The notes under the pieces were generated by a model. It worked only from the letters and a program-made list of their open reading frames with translations. It ran no database searches and was not told the origin of the DNA. A program made the translations under genes and the position numbers. A stretch of 64,000 nt of DNA from Lachnospiraceae bacterium (GTDB lineage: Bacteria; Bacillota; Clostridia; Lachnospirales; Lachnospiraceae): contig JAILES010000027.1 of the NCBI GenBank assembly GCA_024687205.1, forward strand, positions 1 through 64,000. Reading direction: 5' to 3'. Of this stretch, positions 44,938-52,953 are shown piece by piece. Numbering within the stretch: the first letter of the stretch is position 1; the number at the start of each line of letters is the position of its first letter.

Positions 44938-45768
44938 ATGATCACAATTGCAGTAGACGATAAACTGACTATCGCAAAGGAAACGGCAAAGCTGATGACG
45001 GAGATAGAGCCGGAAGGTGAACATCTGGCTGTGAAAGATCCGGAAGAGGCGCTGAAGCTCATAGACGAAAAGCATCCCGAGATCGTATGGCTCGATATCG
45101 AAATGCCCAAGATCAACGGTCTCGAGATGGCAATGAAGATAAAGACCATCTCGCCAAGCAGCAATATAGTCTTTGTGACGGGACATTCGGAATATGCGCT
45201 GGATGCGCACCAGCTGCATGTGAGCGGCTTCGTCCTGAAACCCGCAAGTGTGGAGAAGCTGCAGGCCGAGATAGACAACTTAAGGACACCCATGGTGCCG
45301 AGAAGGAAGAGCAGACTCAGCGTACAGTGCTTCGGAAATTTTGAGGCTTTTAACGAAAAGGGTGAACCGATACATTTCTCCAGACAGAAAGCAAAAGAAA
45401 CCCTGGCATATCTTGTGGACAGACGCGGGGCCGGGGTGAGCGTGAATGAACTGTGCACTGCACTGTGGGAAGAAAGAGAGGCTGATACAGGTCTCAAGGC
45501 ACAGTGCAGGGCGCTTCTGCGCAGCCTCAAACTGGATCTCAGAAAAGAGGGAGTAGAGGATGTTATACGTAAGGACTGGAACTCCTGGAGTGTGGACCAG
45601 TCCAAGATAGACTGTGATTATTATGATTTCCTGAAAGGAAGCCCTGCGGCGGTCAATCTGTTCCAGGGGGAATACATGACCCAGTATTACTGGGCGGAGA
45701 TGCGCATAGGCAATCTCTATGATATGTCCGAAGATTATATTGAAGCGGGCAGAGGAGGAGACTGGTGA
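44938..45768 (+). CDS. Response regulator with SARP/BTAD-like C-terminal domain
   Basis: A 276-residue regulator. The receiver domain has the acidic pair Asp7-Asp8, phospho-acceptor Asp53 (VWLDIEMPKING), Thr (FVTGHSEYA) and Lys (FVLKPAS). Residues about 122-215 resemble the winged-helix part of SARP-type regulators (SVQCFGNFEAFNEKGEPI, then AKETLAYLVDRRGAGVS), followed by a short helical tail rather than a full BTAD. Two starts are possible: ATG 44920 directly abuts GAGGAGG, while ATG 44938 has CGGAG 6 nt ahead and gives the normal receiver N-terminus, so it is preferred. Its stop overlaps the next gene as GTGA. It probably pairs with the LytS-type kinase at 46466. Confidence 0.85.
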   Translation: MITIAVDDKLTIAKETAKLMTEIEPEGEHLAVKDPEEALKLIDEKHPEIVWLDIEMPKINGLEMAMKIKTISPSSNIVFVTGHSEYALDAHQLHVSGFVLKPASVEKLQAEIDNLRTPMVPRRKSRLSVQCFGNFEAFNEKGEPIHFSRQKAKETLAYLVDRRGAGVSVNELCTALWEEREADTGLKAQCRALLRSLKLDLRKEGVEDVIRKDWNSWSVDQSKIDCDYYDFLKGSPAAVNLFQGEYMTQYYWAEMRIGNLYDMSEDYIEAGRGGDW

Positions 45769-46469
45769 AGCGTGTCAACAAAAAGACGCTGAAGAATCTG
45801 ACGAGCCTCATGCTGATATGCTTTGTGAGCTCGTTAGCTTTTTTTGTTGTGACAAACGGTATGGATCTGTTCCTTAAAGAGCCTAAGCTGCGGAGCATAG
45901 TGTGCTCTCTTCTTTTTTCTGCGGATATGCTCTTCCTTGTGCTTTTCATGAGCTGTGTATACGGTATAAGAGCCTTACATGAGGATTTCGGGACCGTATG
46001 GCTGCTTTTGTTTTTCAGGATACTGCTGATATTCGGCGGCATGGTCATGAGTGAACTGAAACATCTGTCAGAGCTCTCCGCCTGGAGCGGAATGATGCAG
46101 TCCTGCTCATATCTGATGGAGTACGCAGCGCTGCTGTGTTTTGTTATAGCATATAAGGTAATGATAGGCGGCTTTGCACAGCTTCTGGAAAAAACGGGAA
46201 TGGAAAAGCAGGCCGCAAATTACAGAAAAGGTTCCATAATGTATCTGTCGATAGGAATATCCGCGGTGATGTTCTGCGTGGCTACCGTATTCGTACCGGC
46301 TGAAGGCAGAAGCCGCATAATAGCAGGCATACTGAAGACTGCAGCCATGGTGATGAGACTGATAGTCATACTTCTTAATATGCCGATATTCTTTGCACTG
46401 CGTGATGCGATCGGAAATATCTGGAGGAACAGAGTGGAGAGAGCACAGGAAGGGAGGCGTATCAGGTGA
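45765..46469 (+). CDS. Unrecognised multi-spanning membrane protein
   Basis: A 234-residue protein with about six or seven TM helices and a basic C-terminus. It begins with GTG inside the stop region of the response regulator and ends overlapping the histidine kinase start by 4 nt. Similar membrane proteins in such operons can be sensory or accessory partners of the kinase; its helical layout resembles the kinase N-terminal membrane domain. I do not recognise a family. Confidence 0.75.
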   Translation: MKRVNKKTLKNLTSLMLICFVSSLAFFVVTNGMDLFLKEPKLRSIVCSLLFSADMLFLVLFMSCVYGIRALHEDFGTVWLLLFFRILLIFGGMVMSELKHLSELSAWSGMMQSCSYLMEYAALLCFVIAYKVMIGGFAQLLEKTGMEKQAANYRKGSIMYLSIGISAVMFCVATVFVPAEGRSRIIAGILKTAAMVMRLIVILLNMPIFFALRDAIGNIWRNRVERAQEGRRIR

Positions 46470-47695
46470 ACGGACTGCTTCTTTTCAATACCGCCGCTAC
46501 TTTTCTGTCGGCCGTGCTGCTGGTGTTTCTTATACTTGCTTCCTTCGGGCACAGAAGGGAATCTGAACTGATAAGTTATTTCCACTCGGGGCTTCTTTTC
46601 CTGCTGCTGGCGCTCTTCATTGGTGAGTGCGGAGAATTCCTGACAAATGATTTCTGCGAGCAGAGGCTCATTGATAAAGAGACCTCGCTGCTGATGACAC
46701 GCCTTCTGTCCGGTATATTTGTTTCGATGTCGAATATCGCCTTCAGCTTTTATCTCTGCGGAGGAACGGATAAAAAAGGCGCGGCCGGACTGCCGGTGGC
46801 CCTGATCGCTGCACTTACGCTGATCTACATACCGGTGGAGATCATACTTAATACTGATGCAGGTATATATCCGGTATTCGGGTCAATGCAACTGATCATT
46901 TCATTTTTCTATATCATCTTCAGCCTCGGACTTGAGAACAGGCGGCTCTGGCTGGGAGCTGCGGTAATGCTGCCCATCTCACTGCACGTGCTGGAAATGG
47001 TCATACCTTATCTCAGACTTACGGGTTTCGGAATGACGCTGATGTACCAGATAGCTTATATGAACTACCAGGTACAGACAGAGAACGAACTGATGCAGAG
47101 GGATATAGAACTGGCCGATACGAAGGTAAGGCTTCTGATGCAGCAGATCTCGCCGCACTTTATCTTTAACTCGCTGCAGGTGATACAGGGACTCTGCGAT
47201 GAGGAACCCGAAAAAGTGAAACCTGCGATAGCGCATTTTTCCGAGTATCTTCGAGGCAATCTTGAATCCCTTACAGCCAATGAGCTGATACCTTTCAAGC
47301 GGGAGCTGGAGCATACAGGCGAATATATAAAGCTGGAACAGCTCAGCGAGGGAAGGGAATTTGAGGTTGAATACCGACTCGGGGCGGAGGATTTTCTAAT
47401 GCCGCCGCTGATACTCCAGCCCATAGTGGAAAACGCCATCAGATACGGTATCGGCACCCATTCGGTGGGAGGACGCATAGTGGTGGAGTCCGAGGAGGAT
47501 GCTTATCAGGTTGTGATCAGGGTAAGCGATGACGGACAGGGAGATGACCACTCCACCGAAAAACAGAAGAACAGGCAGAGTGTGGGACTGAAAAATATAA
47601 GAGGAAGACTGCAGGCCCAGTGCGGAGGCAGGCTTATCATAGACAAAAGAGAGGACGGCACCACAGTAAGTGTGATCATGCCGAAGAAAAGATGA
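46466..47695 (+). CDS. LytS-family sensor histidine kinase
   Basis: A 409-residue kinase of the His_kinase/PF06580 type. The N-terminal half has about seven TM helices; the cytosolic half has the H-box QQISPHFIFNSLQ (His near residue 230), the LRGNLE helix and the ATPase motifs PPLILQPIVENAIRYGI and VSDDGQGD, with GLKNIRGRL after. It starts with GTG overlapping the membrane protein upstream. With the response regulator at 44938 it forms a complete two-component system, possibly linked to the chemoreceptor ahead of it. The ligand is unknown. Confidence 0.88.
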   Translation: MNGLLLFNTAATFLSAVLLVFLILASFGHRRESELISYFHSGLLFLLLALFIGECGEFLTNDFCEQRLIDKETSLLMTRLLSGIFVSMSNIAFSFYLCGGTDKKGAAGLPVALIAALTLIYIPVEIILNTDAGIYPVFGSMQLIISFFYIIFSLGLENRRLWLGAAVMLPISLHVLEMVIPYLRLTGFGMTLMYQIAYMNYQVQTENELMQRDIELADTKVRLLMQQISPHFIFNSLQVIQGLCDEEPEKVKPAIAHFSEYLRGNLESLTANELIPFKRELEHTGEYIKLEQLSEGREFEVEYRLGAEDFLMPPLILQPIVENAIRYGIGTHSVGGRIVVESEEDAYQVVIRVSDDGQGDDHSTEKQKNRQSVGLKNIRGRLQAQCGGRLIIDKREDGTTVSVIMPKKR

Positions 47696-47698
47696 TCT

Positions 47699-47740
47699 GC
47701 TTCACTTTTGTTACACTCCGGATGATAGAATGCGTATAAT
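47699..47740 (+). promoter_or_regulatory. Shared upstream element and promoter of the 47773 operon
   Basis: GCTTCACTTTTGTTACAC at 47699-47716 matches 50535-50552 in 16 of 18 positions. Eleven nt after its TTAC lies TAGAAT (47726-47731), the same spacing as TATGAT in the other copy. A second candidate pair is TTACAC with TATAAT (47735-47740). Which -10 is used is undecided. Confidence 0.5.
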
Positions 47741-47772
47741 CCGGATAAGATATATAAACAGGAGGAATAGAC

Positions 47773-48444
47773 ATGTCTGAACCCGGAAATATCAAAATAG
47801 GAGAGAAGGAATATACAGAAGAGGAATTTCATAAGAAACTTGCGGAAAACAACTGGTCCGATGAAACAGACGGATCTGTTATTACCGCACTCTTTAACAG
47901 TTTCCTGAAAGCCCAGACGGCCAATGAACGGGCGAGAACCTACGAGACGAGATCGGAGCTCAAGCGAGGTACGGAATTATATGAGATGCTGCTTGATACC
48001 CCTATGCCGGGAGAAAGGCCGGGGAGGCAGAAACGCGATATGCTGAGGGAACTCGTCAAGTGGGAGAATATTGACGGACAGGAGAGAAGCGCCATTGACG
48101 AATATCTGAATTTCCTGGCTTACACGGTCATGCGTGAAAGACATGAGGCCGATAAGGAAGGTTTCGTCGAGAGTATGAAATGGGGCGGCTGGGACAGACC
48201 GGGAGATAAAGAATTCCTGGAAAGACTGTATGACCAGAGGCTGGATAAGGAAGGAAACATCGTTAAGGAATTTGATGCATTTATATCCGGGCTTGACAAA
48301 GAGACCGGAGGACAGGCAGAAAACAGGGTGAAGTCCCTGAAAGAACTCAAAGAATTATTGGAGAAAATACCCGGAGAGAAGATCACGGAGGAGCAGAAAA
48401 AACTGCTTGCCGATGCTGATGCCGGGATTGACCAAACGGAGTAA
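47773..48444 (+). CDS. Unrecognised charged helical protein
   Basis: A 223-residue soluble protein, rich in Glu and Lys and predicted mostly helical, with no signal peptide or membrane segment. A good AGGAGG site precedes the ATG. It leads an operon of three plus-strand unknown genes (47773, 48448, 49399), with only 3 nt to the next gene. The promoter region shares an 18-nt element with the promoter of 50624. No known family was recognised. Proximity to type IV secretion genes 6 kb downstream makes an effector or chaperone role conceivable, but nothing in the sequence proves it. Confidence 0.7.
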   Translation: MSEPGNIKIGEKEYTEEEFHKKLAENNWSDETDGSVITALFNSFLKAQTANERARTYETRSELKRGTELYEMLLDTPMPGERPGRQKRDMLRELVKWENIDGQERSAIDEYLNFLAYTVMRERHEADKEGFVESMKWGGWDRPGDKEFLERLYDQRLDKEGNIVKEFDAFISGLDKETGGQAENRVKSLKELKELLEKIPGEKITEEQKKLLADADAGIDQTE

Positions 48445-48447
48445 CGG

Positions 48448-49386
48448 ATGGATATAAGAGAAACAGGGGGACAAAGCTCTTACAGGAGCGAATACGAGAG
48501 AGAGTATCTGCTCGGGCTGAATATGAGGCGCATGGACGGCCTCATAGACGACGCGTGGAGTGCGGAGCATACTGCCCTCAGAAACGCGATGATCGGTCTG
48601 CAGGATTGTGAGCAGGGCACTCCCGAGTGGAGCAGGGCGGCGGCCGTACTTGACAACAGTATAGGGATTTATCTCGAAAGCCCCATGGCGGAGCATGTTA
48701 ATGAACTGAAGGGCATCAGCGAAGTGATACGCCGGGAAGAGGTATATGCTAAAAGGGGACTTACGGATGATGCCGGCCTTAAGACCATGGGTGAAGAGGA
48801 ATGCGAAGCGGAACTTAAGGACGTGGGTAAAAAGCTGGAAGCCCTGGATATGCTGGAAGAACTGATGCAGGACGGACAGGACAGACTGGCGGATTACTCC
48901 TACATGCTTGAAGATACGGAAAGCTACGGCTGGAAGGGCGATGATTACAGAAAGCTGCGAGATGATGTCCACGGATTCTTAAGGGCTGATGTCAGCATGA
49001 CTGCGGAACAGGTGGCCGATGCGGCGGGAGCGCTTAAGGACAGCGCGGAAGCTTTTGCAAGGACTACGGGAAGCAAAGAGATCAAAGAACTGGCGGGCTT
49101 TGCGGCGGAACTGAAGCAGGGTATCGATGAAAAGCAAAAGAGCCTGGGCGGAAGGGAAGCCCTTGATGAGATGCAGGGAAGGCTGGATGCCAGGATGGAG
49201 GAGCTCATAGATGTATCCGAACGCCACAGGGTTAAGAAAGCTGAGACAAGGAAAAAAGTCAGCTTCAGTGACTTAAGGGCGATGGAAGATTCGGGAAAAC
49301 CGAAACGGAGAGAGATACACAGGGAAGCAAGACAGGCAGAACATGAAGTGAAACGGTCAAAAGACAGTTTTATGGGGAAACTTTAA
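48448..49386 (+). CDS. Unrecognised helical protein with two module copies and RKKVSFSDL tail
   Basis: A 312-residue soluble, mostly helical protein. Two stretches look like copies of one module: about residues 37-90 (ALRNAMIGLQDCEQ, then RAAAVLDNSIGIYLE) and about 170-235 (YRKLRDDVHGFLRA onward). The first aligns well with ALRECEQ...KAAYGKLSVEIDNYL in the protein at 50624. Residues 265-276 read AETRKKVSFSDL, matching RKKISFEEL at 49978-50490, and a strongly basic tail follows. No catalytic motif, signal peptide or membrane segment. Function unknown. It lies 3 nt after the first gene of the operon. Confidence 0.72.
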   Translation: MDIRETGGQSSYRSEYEREYLLGLNMRRMDGLIDDAWSAEHTALRNAMIGLQDCEQGTPEWSRAAAVLDNSIGIYLESPMAEHVNELKGISEVIRREEVYAKRGLTDDAGLKTMGEEECEAELKDVGKKLEALDMLEELMQDGQDRLADYSYMLEDTESYGWKGDDYRKLRDDVHGFLRADVSMTAEQVADAAGALKDSAEAFARTTGSKEIKELAGFAAELKQGIDEKQKSLGGREALDEMQGRLDARMEELIDVSERHRVKKAETRKKVSFSDLRAMEDSGKPKRREIHREARQAEHEVKRSKDSFMGKL

Positions 49387-49398
49387 AGGGGGAGAAGT

Positions 49399-49983
49399 AT
49401 GTTCAGCGAAAAAATGGATTTTTTTCTTCATGACGTATTTATGGAGATCATGAGTAACATGGACAGCCTGGAAGACTATGCGGAAACCATAGATGCCCTT
49501 GCGGAAGGCTGCCTGCTGACCATCTCGGCAGACGGAGAGACCGAGGAAGAACGGGTTGAACGTCTGAGAATCGAAGAGGAGAGAAGAAAGCAGCTTAAGA
49601 AGGAGCTGGAGCAGGCGGAAAAAGATAAGGAGCGTGAAGCAATAGAAAGGCGCATACGTCTGCTGGATCTCATAAAGGAATTCATGGTACTGAACGGCGT
49701 AAGCTCGGTGCCCGGGATAAGCATCGGACTGGATGCCTTCATGTTCGTGCCGCTTAAAGCCGTGACAGCTGCGGTACGCAAGCGTCATCCGGGGGAAAAG
49801 GATGCTGAGATAGAATTTGACAAGGAAGACAGGATGCTGGTAAAGGCAGAGCTCAGCCGTGTGAGAAACCGTATGGAGAATGACGGGGACAGCCTTAAGA
49901 AGGATGCACATGCGAGGAGAGAAGCCTTAAGAAAAGAAAGGCAGGAAGTTTTGGAACATCCTGCCAGAGTGAAAACTTTATAA
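49399..49983 (+). CDS. Unrecognised coiled-coil-rich protein
   Basis: A 194-residue protein with a helical N-terminal region, a highly charged coiled-coil segment near residues 50-85 (EEERVERLRIEEERRKQLKK) and a short less charged segment (VSSVPGISIGLDAFMFVP) before a basic C-terminus. GGGGGAGAAG precedes the ATG. Third gene of the 47773 operon. Its 3' end overlaps the convergent gene at 49978 by 6 nt. No recognised family. Confidence 0.68.
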   Translation: MFSEKMDFFLHDVFMEIMSNMDSLEDYAETIDALAEGCLLTISADGETEEERVERLRIEEERRKQLKKELEQAEKDKEREAIERRIRLLDLIKEFMVLNGVSSVPGISIGLDAFMFVPLKAVTAAVRKRHPGEKDAEIEFDKEDRMLVKAELSRVRNRMENDGDSLKKDAHARREALRKERQEVLEHPARVKTL

Positions 49984-50490
49984 GGAGAGGCCGCCTTTTT
50001 CCTGCTCTTTTTCCAGGACCTTCTCACGGCGTTTCTGTGTACGCTGTTTTTGACGGTCTTTCGGAAGAAGAACACCTTCGCCGTCTTCGAGTACGGGACC
50101 TGACTTGACATCGGCCGCAGCGAGTTCCTTAAGTTTGTCCTGTTTTTTGCTGTGACGCGCCGTCTCTTTTTTCTCCTGACGGCTCAGTTCCTCAAAGCTG
50201 ATCTTCTTACGTACTTCGGAAGAAGCTTCCCTGAAGTTTTCGGCCTCTTTAGACATGCTCTCCTGCAGGTTCATTACATTGTCGAGCAGGCGGCTGACCT
50301 CTTTTCTTACGGCGTTTACCTCGGGACTGCTCTCATCGGTCATGATGCGGTCCATCATTCCGGGATCGAGAGTGGCAAGATAAGCATCGAGCCTTTCGGC
50401 TTCCTTTACGATCTGCTTTTCTTTTTCGAGAAGCTGCTTTAAGGGAAGTTTGATATCGGGATTGCTTTGTTTTTTCCTGGCTGCGGGCAT
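49978..50490 (-). CDS. Unrecognised basic helical protein with RKKISFEEL motif
   Basis: A 170-residue soluble protein, very rich in Lys, Glu and Gln. The ribosome site AAGGAGGTGA ahead of ATG 50490 is near perfect, so the gene is real even though it runs against its neighbours. Residues 94-102 read RKKISFEEL, close to RKKVSFSDL in the 48448 protein, followed by a long basic tail. The region ahead of the motif is helical (VRKEVSRLLDNVMNLQESM). No known family. It converges with 49399-49983 and is divergent from 50624. Confidence 0.72.
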   Translation of the reverse strand: MPAARKKQSNPDIKLPLKQLLEKEKQIVKEAERLDAYLATLDPGMMDRIMTDESSPEVNAVRKEVSRLLDNVMNLQESMSKEAENFREASSEVRKKISFEELSRQEKKETARHSKKQDKLKELAAADVKSGPVLEDGEGVLLPKDRQKQRTQKRREKVLEKEQEKGGLSL

Positions 50491-50534
50491 GATGTCACCT
50501 CCTTGATATTATTTTTTAAAAGTATAACATTTTT

Positions 50535-50566
50535 GCTTCACTTTTGCTACGCCTTATGTTGTATGA
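50535..50566 (+). promoter_or_regulatory. Shared upstream element and promoter of the 50624 gene
   Basis: GCTTCACTTTTGCTACGC (50535-50552) matches 47699-47716 in 16 of 18 positions, with TATGAT at 50562-50567 at the same distance as TAGAAT in the other copy. It lies in the divergent region between 49978-50490 (minus) and 50624 (plus) and may serve both. Confidence 0.5.
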
Positions 50567-50623
50567 TCGTTGTCAGAATGGAAAAGCTTTTTGATGAATG
50601 AGTCATAAAAAGGAGAGAAAGAT

Positions 50624-51943
50624 ATGAAATTCAAGGATATCCTGAACTTTAAGAAAGATCTGCTGAAGCTGGCCGAACTTGATAAGACGGGAGAAACCGA
50701 AAGAATATACCGTGAATTCCTGGAAGATGAGGAAAACAGGACATTTTTTGAAATGAGCGAGGAGGAGGCCGAAGAGCTGGATCCCGAAAAGCTTGCAAAG
50801 GGAACAGAAGCCGCAGCCGGACTGGCTGACAGGATAGCTAAGCACAGTGAAGAACTGAATGACAACGAGATCACCGAATACCGCGATCTTATGAAAGAAC
50901 ATGCGAAGAAGCTTCAGGATGCCGTTGAGGATGAGGGCTTTGAGTACGAAGGAGATGAATTCGTAGTCGTAAAAGAGGAAGAGGCAGAGGCTGAGATAGA
51001 GATAGAAAAAGAGCCGGAGGCAAAGGCCGAGAACGAGGCGGAAAAGGAAGATGAGTACGAGATCGAGCCGATGACCGAGGAGGAATATAACAAGAGCATC
51101 GACAATCTGGACGGCGGATTGGCGAACGTTGAAGAACTGGCGGAAATGAATGTCGGGATGAAGGAACTGGGCAGTCAGCTTCGAAAGAAGGATCCCGTAA
51201 GAGATAATGATACATATAACGTCATGATGGCTCTCAGGGAATGCGAACAGCTGGGAGAAGAAGGCACGATCTCTGAGATGAAAGCCGCCTACGGCAAGCT
51301 GTCCGTTGAGATAGATAATTATCTCAGGAAGATGGACAGGAACGAATATAAGAATCCCAAGAATACCGAACTGCGGGAGATGTTCGAAAGTATCGGTGAA
51401 AGGGCAAAAGAATACTTTAAGGATATCGATGAAAAGTCGATGCTCGGGGACAGCGAAGATACGCTGGATTACAGCAAGCCTCTTTCACAGCTGAAAAAGG
51501 AACTGCAGGAAGAAAGGGATGCCCTTGAGAACGACTATACAGCTTACCGGGGAAAGAAAAAGAAAAAGGCTGCAAAGAATGAGACAGTCAATGAGATAAA
51601 AGAGGAAGAGCCCGAGAAGACGGGCGAAGAGAAAAAGGACGAACCTAAGAAAGAAGATATAAAGAAAGAAGAGAAGAAAGAGATACCCGGCAAGGAAGAA
51701 GAAAACTACAGATATGCGAAAAACATGGAAGGCTGGGGTAAGGAACACTTTATATACGAGTCAAAATATACAAAGAAGACCAATGTGGAGACGCTGAAAA
51801 AGGAAGAACAGCAGCAGAACAAAGAACAGCCCAAACCCGATTACAGTAAACTAAGGATGTCCAAGGGGAGCAGCTTTGAGATCAAGGCTGAGAATAACGA
51901 AGTGATGGATAATAACAAGCCCATACTCCCCAAAAAGAAATGA
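50624..51943 (+). CDS. Unrecognised acidic helical protein
   Basis: A 439-residue soluble protein with alternating ordered and disordered parts. An N-terminal helical region (1-105) is followed by a strongly acidic stretch, then a helical module near residues 165-265 (NVMMALRECEQ, then KAAYGKLSVEIDNYLRKM, then EYKNPKNTELREM), a long Lys/Glu-rich low-complexity stretch (about 310-365) and a C-terminal KLRMSKGSSFEIKAEN segment. The module resembles parts of the proteins at 48448 and 35794. No signal peptide, TM helix or catalytic motif. The promoter element is shared with 47773. Function unknown. Confidence 0.72.
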   Translation: MKFKDILNFKKDLLKLAELDKTGETERIYREFLEDEENRTFFEMSEEEAEELDPEKLAKGTEAAAGLADRIAKHSEELNDNEITEYRDLMKEHAKKLQDAVEDEGFEYEGDEFVVVKEEEAEAEIEIEKEPEAKAENEAEKEDEYEIEPMTEEEYNKSIDNLDGGLANVEELAEMNVGMKELGSQLRKKDPVRDNDTYNVMMALRECEQLGEEGTISEMKAAYGKLSVEIDNYLRKMDRNEYKNPKNTELREMFESIGERAKEYFKDIDEKSMLGDSEDTLDYSKPLSQLKKELQEERDALENDYTAYRGKKKKKAAKNETVNEIKEEEPEKTGEEKKDEPKKEDIKKEEKKEIPGKEEENYRYAKNMEGWGKEHFIYESKYTKKTNVETLKKEEQQQNKEQPKPDYSKLRMSKGSSFEIKAENNEVMDNNKPILPKKK

Positions 51944-51965
51944 CATATAATTTGTGGCTTTGGGG

Positions 51966-51995
51966 TTTACAAAACACATTATGTTGCGTTATAAT
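51966..51995 (+). promoter_or_regulatory. Promoter of the 52049 gene and probably the type IV secretion run
   Basis: TTTACA (51966-51971) and a perfect TATAAT (51990-51995) with an 18-nt spacer. All genes from 52049 to the right edge are on the plus strand with small gaps (the largest about 45 nt), so this may be the main promoter of the whole run. Confidence 0.72.
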
Positions 51996-52048
51996 TTTTG
52001 CTGTATTATGTAAATAGTGGGTTTTTATGTGAACAAGGAGAGAGATAC

Positions 52049-52612
52049 TTGGAAGAGGAATACACAAGACTCATAATGGAGACTGCCGACGGCGAAGAAA
52101 TAGCCTTTCGTCCGGTGCTGACGCTGGCCCTGGAGGGAAAGGAATATATCGTGCTGCAGCCCGAACGTGAAGGCGGAAGAGAAGAACTTACCATCTTCGG
52201 CTGTCACGGAGATGCAGAAGGCAAGCTGGTACTCGACGAGATCGAAAGTGAGGAAGAGTATGAGGAAGTGGCACGGGCCGCGGAAGGCATACTCAACGGA
52301 GAGACCGTGACAGAGGAGTATATCATGGATGACGGCTCCCTGCCTGAGGAAGAGATGTCAAAGCTTCGCGAAGATGTACTCGGGGCGGAAGATGAAGATG
52401 AATGCTACGAGGATGAACAGGGCAGACTTTTCATTTTCTCGGATGAGGGCAAGCCGGTGTATCTGGACGAAGACGGCATACCCATGTATGAGGATGAAAA
52501 CGGAGAACGTATCTACAAAGGAAAAGACGGGATCTGGTATTATCTTGACGAAAAGGGAGACAAGATATATCAGGCGGAAGACGGAGAGTGGTACTATTAC
52601 GACGAGGAGTAA
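52049..52612 (+). CDS. DUF1292-type protein with Tyr/Asp-Gly repeats
   Basis: A 187-residue protein. TTG 52049 is chosen because AAGGAG at 52035-52040 stands 8 nt ahead and the product then begins with the usual DUF1292 sequence (METADGEEIAFRPVL). Residues about 1-75 are the DUF1292 domain of unknown function. After an acidic linker, residues about 130-187 are short repeats of about nine to ten residues (YLDEDGIPMYEDENG, IYKGKDGIWYYLDEKG, IYQAEDGEWYYYDEE), reminiscent of cell-wall-binding repeats, although no signal peptide is present. Fusion of the two parts is unusual. STAS, protease and secretion genes follow. Confidence 0.78.
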   Translation: MEEEYTRLIMETADGEEIAFRPVLTLALEGKEYIVLQPEREGGREELTIFGCHGDAEGKLVLDEIESEEEYEEVARAAEGILNGETVTEEYIMDDGSLPEEEMSKLREDVLGAEDEDECYEDEQGRLFIFSDEGKPVYLDEDGIPMYEDENGERIYKGKDGIWYYLDEKGDKIYQAEDGEWYYYDEE

Positions 52613-52656
52613 GCCGGAAGGCTGACAATGAAAACCAAAACGAAGGAGAAAAAACA

Positions 52657-52938
52657 ATGAGCGAAACGATCTACAAAACCGAGAAGAGGATTGACATCAA
52701 GACCGCACCCAAGCTGGAAGCTGAGCTTAAGGCTTTTGCAGAAGCAGGGAATTACGATCTGGTGATCGATATGGAGGAGACCACATATATCTCATCCGTA
52801 GGCCTCAGGGCTCTTCTTTCCATGCAGAAGGAAGTTAATAAACATTCCGGAACAATGCTCATAAGAAACGTATCCGAAGCCGTAAGAGATGTATTTGATG
52901 TTACGGGCTTCTCGGGACTGCTTACCATAGAGGAATAA
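52657..52938 (+). CDS. STAS-domain protein (anti-sigma factor antagonist type)
   Basis: A 93-residue single-domain protein of the SpoIIAA/RsbV family. The segment LVIDMEETTYISSVGLRALL carries the conserved Asp and the Ser that is phosphorylated in family members. ATG 52657 is chosen for the AAGGAG ahead of it. Family members bind anti-sigma factor kinases; no such kinase or sigma factor gene lies in the window, so the partner is elsewhere. The CPBP protease gene follows after 15 nt. Confidence 0.88.
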   Translation: MSETIYKTEKRIDIKTAPKLEAELKAFAEAGNYDLVIDMEETTYISSVGLRALLSMQKEVNKHSGTMLIRNVSEAVRDVFDVTGFSGLLTIEE

Positions 52939-52953
52939 CAGAGGGCAGCGCAG

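Noticed and set aside
51638..51690. AAGAAAGAAGA low-complexity tract as a regulatory repeat
   Set aside because: It is coding Lys/Glu-rich linker in frame with the 50624 protein.
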